Below are positions 59,829 through 64,000 of a DNA stretch of 64,000 bases, piece after piece. Below the pieces are notes generated by a model, which saw only the letters and a list, made by a program, of their open reading frames with translations, did no database searches and was not told where the DNA came from. Source of the stretch: Globisporangium splendens (lineage: Eukaryota > Oomycota > Peronosporomycetes > Pythiales > Pythiaceae); the NCBI GenBank assembly GCA_006386115.1, contig VFIW01000030.1, positions 1 to 64,000 on the forward strand. Direction: 5' to 3'. The first letter of the stretch is position 1. The number at the start of each line of letters is the position of its first letter. A program made the position numbers and the translations under genes.

Positions 59829-60153
59829 TGCTCTCGCGAGCACTAGAACGACGAGAGCCAAGCTCTTTATGATCGTTCTCGAGCGTGCCTCCTAGGTTCC
59901 CTAGCAAACGCTCGACAAGATTCTCGTTCTCGAGTCGGACAAACGTCTTCCACGACTCGAGCTTCGCTGTGCTGGACTGGCCAGGATCGTCGCTGCCGGA
60001 CATCTTGCGCCAGAGGAAGAACAACTCCTTGTAGAACCGACGTCCTCCACGCTTCTTGCGAATAGCGGAGATGTCGTACAAGCCGGGAGTCGTCCGCTGC
60101 CGCTTTGGCTCGGGCTGTTCTTCGCGCTTCACTTGGTCGCTTGATCGCTTCAT
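59104..60153 (-). pseudogene. Antisense coiled-coil ORF of G2, one in-frame TAG
   Basis: Homologue of the G1 antisense ORF: from ATG 60153 (MKRSSDQVKR), 77 bp inside the 3' LTR exactly as in G1. Shared blocks include TFVRLENEN, VGLNAKTIERLWKWKSAHRA and LERLQKAEKAR. A TAG at 59400-59398 (where G1 has a Gln codon) interrupts it; the same frame then stays open to 59104 with the C-terminal coiled coil (EEAGTSLEIL, ESFDVLQRLYVEK). Substitutions relative to G1 are mostly I/V, L/V, K/R type. Either a recent nonsense change or read-through; the sense pol frame stays intact. Confidence 0.65.
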
Positions 60154-60229
60154 GGTCAATTGGAAAGTGAGAGCGGGTGCCTCTTCCGAAAGAAGTAAAG
60201 TCCGTGATGGAACTTTAAGGGAGGGATGA

Positions 60230-60869
60230 TGTAATGGGCTAAGACTGCCATTACATGCAAGGTGGCTCTTTGTGTGTGTCACACACCACCTTGTGGGAAT
60301 GCATTGTGGGTGCGAAGATATTGGGTGAAGCACACAAAAGTGATCCCCACATGCACAGGTGACGTCATCGTCTGACGTCAGAGCAATCCGTGTCTGAGTT
60401 GAGTGTTGGTCGCTCGCAATCATTGAGATTCGGCGTGATTACGCACAGCAGTACTCTAGACACGTGAGTGATGGTTCCTACTTGGGAAACTGCACTGGTG
60501 ATGAGACCGACGTGTGTCTGCCACCTAAAGTGAGTGGCTGTAGCCAATCACTTTGCAGGGAGTTTTCCACGGGACTTCAAGTTCAAGTTTATCGAAGATC
60601 TCGTGGGTTCAACCTCAGTGTACCCAAGGTTTTATATATCAGATTCATAGGTTTTATTGTGCATGTTTAGGTTATAGTTATAAAACGTGTAGGATCCCTT
60701 GGGGTTCATTTGTAAGTAGCGACAGGAACCATAAGCATTTTTAATTCAGTTGCAATTTTACCACCAAGCCCTCAAGTCGTTCTTCTCTCCCTCCAAGTCG
60801 GGATTGCTTCCTCTGGCACAAGCGTGTGTGCCGTGTTTTGGGGACTGTTGTGAACAGCGCCCCATTACA
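60230..60869 (+). repeat. Shared chimeric LTR (3' of G2, 5' of G3)
   Basis: 640 bp, TGTAATGG...CCATTACA. The left ~460 bp match the G2 5' LTR. From about 60690 on it matches the U5 side of the G1 LTRs (for example GGGGACTGTTGTGAACAGCG). TGACGTCA pair at 60360-60367 and 60373-60380. Confidence 0.85.
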
Positions 60870-60985
60870 CCTGGTAGCACTTCGAGCGGTCCTTCCAGCG
60901 ACCAAGCCAAGAAAGGTTTGACGACGCGGCTTTGAGCACTTCGCGCATTCCTGTCCAAGACCTACTTCCGTCTGTGTCTGAGAAC

Positions 60986-62032
60986 ATGGAAGGAGTAGAT
61001 GTGCCACTCGGTCCAGCAGTACCGGAAACTGTCGAGTTGACGAATGAGTATTTTCCTCATTTGTCTTCTTATGAGTGGTCGGCGCTGGAGCGGATGCGAA
61101 ACGTCATCGGAGAGGCTGCTGTAATCAGCCTGCTTCGATCGGCGTCTCCGGAGGACCAGAAGAGCGCTGCGGTCAGTTTCATGCACCACGAGATTATTGA
61201 ATCTCGAAAGCAGGTCGCAACCCCTGTTTCGTCCTTCAGGACGGTGCCGCTGAAGCTGGATGTCTCTCCGTATCGTGGCGGAGAGAACGAACCTCTTTCG
61301 AGATGGTTCGTCGAGTTGGATGCAGCTATCACTGCAAGACAACTTCGTGACCCAATGCAGCGAGTGTTGTTCGCGATGCCCAACCTTGCGGGTCGTGCAA
61401 AGAGCTGGGCTTATGGGAAGCGTTTGTCGGATCCAAACTGCTTCTACAGCTACGAAGACTTCAAGGCAGAGCTCAAGACAGCGTTTGAGCCACCGCAGAG
61501 TGAGTTCCGTGCGCGTGCCGAGTTCCTCAAGCTTCGCCAAGGCCGTTTCGATCTGCATTCGTATGCACAACGAGCGCGCTTCCTGGTCTCAAGCATCGTG
61601 GACGAGCCGATTGACGTTCCAACGCAAGTTGTGACGTTCATGACTGGTCTGAACGACGGGCCAATCCGGAACCAATTGTTCCGTGAGTACCCCAAGACGC
61701 TGGACGAAGCCATCAGCCGTGCGATGCAAGAAGAGTTCAGCATCAAGCAAGCGAAGTTCCAAGGGTTTCCGTCAAGGCCACCAAGACAAGCGAATGTCGC
61801 GCACGATGGTCCAGAGCCGATGGACATCTCGTACATTTCCACGCCTAGAAATGAACGTCCTCGCAACGATGGAAAATGTTTCCGTTGCGGGAAGCCGGGT
61901 CACTTTGCTCGGAACTGCAAGGTGTCTTTGCCGGATCGGCAAACGACACAGGGTGCTCGTTCGAGCAACCACGATCGTTCTTACGGTCGTCGGTTCGAGC
62001 GGTCACCTGGGCCAAAAAACGGGAATGGATAG
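60986..62032 (+). CDS. G3 gag polyprotein
   Basis: 348 residues from ATG 60986 (MEGVDVPLGP), chosen over an in-frame start at 60932 because it matches the G1 and G2 starts. Gag domain and zinc knuckle CFRCGKPGHFARNC as in G1, to which it is nearly identical after residue 20. Stop TAG 62030-62032. Confidence 0.92.
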   Translation: MEGVDVPLGPAVPETVELTNEYFPHLSSYEWSALERMRNVIGEAAVISLLRSASPEDQKSAAVSFMHHEIIESRKQVATPVSSFRTVPLKLDVSPYRGGENEPLSRWFVELDAAITARQLRDPMQRVLFAMPNLAGRAKSWAYGKRLSDPNCFYSYEDFKAELKTAFEPPQSEFRARAEFLKLRQGRFDLHSYAQRARFLVSSIVDEPIDVPTQVVTFMTGLNDGPIRNQLFREYPKTLDEAISRAMQEEFSIKQAKFQGFPSRPPRQANVAHDGPEPMDISYISTPRNERPRNDGKCFRCGKPGHFARNCKVSLPDRQTTQGARSSNHDRSYGRRFERSPGPKNGNG

Positions 62033-64000
62033 CAGGGGCGGGGCCTCCTACTGGGCTCGAAAAGAGGACTGTGTTTGTGGATACACAGGACTCTGGCCCC
62101 AATGTGCATGATGCACATGCAGTTTCCACGAAGGAGAACAGTGTCAGTCAAACGTCAAGTTTGATCGTTCTCAAAGTTCATGTAGACGGTATTGCAACGC
62201 CTCCACGTGCTTTGGTTGACACTGGTGCGTCGAACAATTTTGTTCGAAATGAAGTGATCGCCAGACATAAAGTATCAATGCCTGACGCGAATGAAGAGAA
62301 GACGATGATCGTCCGGTTGGCCAACGGGTCAACTGTGAAGATGCCGAAGCGCGTGGTGCGCTTGGCAATCAAGTGTGAAGATTTCCGAGGTGAAGGCGAG
62401 TTCATTTTACTCGACCTCGATGACAAGTTTGACATCATCCTGGGAATGCCATGGTTGAAGCGTTATCAACCTAGCATTGACTGGATGAAGATGAAGATCT
62501 CCGTTGACAAGTCACACGATGCTGACTTGAGCTGTGTGACAACGGATGAAGTGGTGTGGGTTTACACATCTGTGGAAGAGATCCCAGATGACCCTCGTGA
62601 TATTGCGGTGTGCGATGGCCCCCCATGTTCACGAGCGGTACCCATCTTGAAGAAGAATACTGGAGGTGGAGCAGTCAGGCGCCAGAAAAAGACTGTCTCC
62701 TTTGCCATCGACCCTAAGAGCGAGGCGATGTGCGTGGAAGAAACGAATGGGAAAAGAGCCGAAGAGCCATCCCGAGAGAAGAAGACCAGCAAGAAGAGTG
62801 TCCCGTGTGCCCCTGATCAAGGTACAAGTTACGGTGACGAAGGAAGTGTCCAAGCACAAGACATTTCAAGCGAGTTTGCGAATATCGCGGTCTACAATGA
62901 AGATGGTGACGTGGATGTAATCCGTCACGTGAAGATTGAAAATCCTCCAAGCTCAGTCGAAGAGTTGACTTCCTTGCCATGGATGAGCAAGAAGACGCTG
63001 AAGCGTAGCCTAGCGAAAGGCGAAATTTCGCAGGTCTGCATGATCGTCGATGTTGACGACGCAGAAGACATCAACACGGTATCAGCAACGGAGGCTGAAG
63101 TGTTCGATGAGAAGACACGGAAGGAAAGGTTCGAGGAGCAGTCATGGGACGGTCTCAAAACGAACCCCGTGTATGAACTTGTCAAGGAATATGAGGACAT
63201 ATTCCCAGACAAGGTGCCGGACGAACTGCCATTCGATAGAGGCGTTCGTCATGAGATTGACATACTTCCTGGCACGAAGTATTGTATCACACGACAGTGG
63301 CCGTTGCCAAGAGAACAAGTCGTTGCGATCGACGAGTTCTTTGCGCAACGTGCCAAGGCTGGGCATGTGCGAGAGAGCAAGTCTCCACATTGTAGCCCAA
63401 CCTTCTGTGTGAAGAAGGCAACTGGTGGTTGGCGCATCGTTCACGCCTTCAACAAGCTGAACGACGCTACCATTCCAGCCCAAACTCCGGTTCCACGCAA
63501 GGACATGATCCTTGATGGAATGGTTGGCAGCACCGTCTTTAGTGCTATCGATCTGAAAGATGGGTTCTATCAGATTCGAATGCGTGAGAGCGATGTTCCA
63601 CTAACCGCAGTGAGTACCCCGAGTGGTATGCTGTGGGAATGGTTAGTGATGCCACAGGGTTTGAAGAACGCTCCTGCGACTTTCAATAGGATGGTCACGA
63701 ATTTACTTCGTCCATTGAGAGGGTTTGCACCGAGTTACTTTGACGATATTTTCGTTCATAGTAAAACCACGGGTGAAAAGTCTGACGTTGATGTTCATCT
63801 TGACCATCTCCGTCAAGTCTTTCAGGTCATGCGAGAGAATAAACTCTACGCTAACCTGAAGAAGTGCATATTCTTTGCACCAGAGATCCCCGTTCTCGGC
63901 TGCTTTGTGGGAAAGCATGGTGTTCGAGTTGATCCGGAGAAGGTCAAAGCTATTGACGATTGGCCTGTGCCTCAGAACGTCAAACAGCTGAGACAATGGT
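61876..64000 (+). CDS. G3 pol, 5' part (protease and RT), continues past window
   Basis: Open without a stop from ATG 61876 to the window end in -1 relative to gag; real entry is the slip site 62014-62020. I followed the frame at several points (MPKRVVRLAIKCEDF, KNTGGGAVRRQKK, GVRHEID, FSAIDLKDGFYQI, SYFDDI, CFVGKHG) and found no break. Protease DTGASNN lies near 62219 and YFDD near 63739. Contains the acidic/basic linker between protease and RT seen in G1, shorter by about two lysine codons. Confidence 0.9.
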   Translation, partial: MFPLREAGSLCSELQGVFAGSANDTGCSFEQPRSFLRSSVRAVTWAKKREWIAGAGPPTGLEKRTVFVDTQDSGPNVHDAHAVSTKENSVSQTSSLIVLKVHVDGIATPPRALVDTGASNNFVRNEVIARHKVSMPDANEEKTMIVRLANGSTVKMPKRVVRLAIKCEDFRGEGEFILLDLDDKFDIILGMPWLKRYQPSIDWMKMKISVDKSHDADLSCVTTDEVVWVYTSVEEIPDDPRDIAVCDGPPCSRAVPILKKNTGGGAVRRQKKTVSFAIDPKSEAMCVEETNGKRAEEPSREKKTSKKSVPCAPDQGTSYGDEGSVQAQDISSEFANIAVYNEDGDVDVIRHVKIENPPSSVEELTSLPWMSKKTLKRSLAKGEISQVCMIVDVDDAEDINTVSATEAEVFDEKTRKERFEEQSWDGLKTNPVYELVKEYEDIFPDKVPDELPFDRGVRHEIDILPGTKYCITRQWPLPREQVVAIDEFFAQRAKAGHVRESKSPHCSPTFCVKKATGGWRIVHAFNKLNDATIPAQTPVPRKDMILDGMVGSTVFSAIDLKDGFYQIRMRESDVPLTAVSTPSGMLWEWLVMPQGLKNAPATFNRMVTNLLRPLRGFAPSYFDDIFVHSKTTGEKSDVDVHLDHLRQVFQVMRENKLYANLKKCIFFAPEIPVLGCFVGKHGVRVDPEKVKAIDDWPVPQNVKQLRQW
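62014..62020 (+). promoter_or_regulatory. G3 -1 frameshift slippery heptamer A AAA AAC
   Basis: Codons CCA AAA AAC 10 nt before the gag stop. Downstream AGCAGG-GGC-GGG-GCC-T-CCT can pair as a bulged hairpin, analogous to G2 but with different bases. Confidence 0.72.

Larger units (their letters stand above)
53388..60869 (+). mobile_element. Ty3/gypsy chromodomain retrotransposon G2
   Basis: Plus-strand element: 5' LTR 53388-53995, primer binding site 53998-54010, gag 54103-55146, pol to 59828, polypurine tract (AAGGGAGGGATGA, 60217-60229), 3' LTR 60230-60869. The gag and pol are clearly diverged from G1/G3. The downstream LTR is shared with G3 and is chimeric. Confidence 0.9.
60230..64000 (+). 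mobile_element. Ty3/gypsy retrotransposon G3, cut by window end
   Basis: LTR, primer binding site TGGTAGCACTTCG (60872-60884), gag 60986-62032 and pol open to the last base. Protein and DNA are close to G1, so G1 and G3 are one subfamily in opposite orientation, about 9 kb apart. Confidence 0.9.

Overview
The window is eukaryotic nuclear DNA built almost entirely from RNA polymerase III genes and retrotransposons. It carries tRNA genes with internal promoters, two U6 snRNA genes with a TATA-like element, four LINEs and at least three chromodomain-bearing Ty3/gypsy elements. An oomycete (Phytophthora/Pythium-like) is my best inference from the retroelement style and the roughly 70-nt GT-AG intron; nothing in the window proves the lineage.

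Layout. 1-5402: tandem array of a ~785-bp unit holding an abutting tRNA-Ala(AGC)/tRNA-His(GTG) pair. 5403-12791: LINE A1 (minus strand, both ORFs open). 12792-16735: the Ala/His array resumes. 16736-24065: LINE B2. 24066-25611: a second kind of unit, tRNA-Thr(CGT) - tRNA-Ser(GCT) - U6 - tRNA-Trp(CCA). 25612-34894: LINE A3, which includes a 2.2-kb passenger segment with a chromodomain/protease-like ORF. 34895-42237: LINE B4. 42238-~43724: second copy of the Thr-Ser-U6-Trp unit, displaced by exactly 18,172 bp. 43872-51514: Ty3/gypsy element G1 (minus). 51515-53387: remnants of older retroelements. 53388-60869: Ty3/gypsy G2 (plus). 60230 to the window end: Ty3/gypsy G3 (plus), sharing its 5' LTR with the 3' LTR of G2.

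How the parts work together. All four LINEs sit head-on against a tRNA gene. Their 5' ends touch nucleotide 1 of the tRNA, and their 3' ends join a 14-nt stub that repeats tRNA nucleotides 1-14. Insertion thus duplicates the start of the tRNA and leaves the intact gene downstream, so further LINEs can stack on the same gene, as A3 and B4 do at tRNA-Thr. LINE ORF2 has no ATG, and its conserved frame runs back past the ORF1 stop, pointing to recoding. The Ty3 elements share a gag/pol -1 frameshift cassette (A AAA AAC plus hairpin), a pair of TGACGTCA palindromes at fixed 13-bp spacing in U3, and a long antisense ORF just inside the 3' LTR. That antisense ORF encodes a coiled-coil protein and overlaps the chromodomain end of pol. 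Its conservation between the two Ty3 subfamilies is the most novel signal I see.
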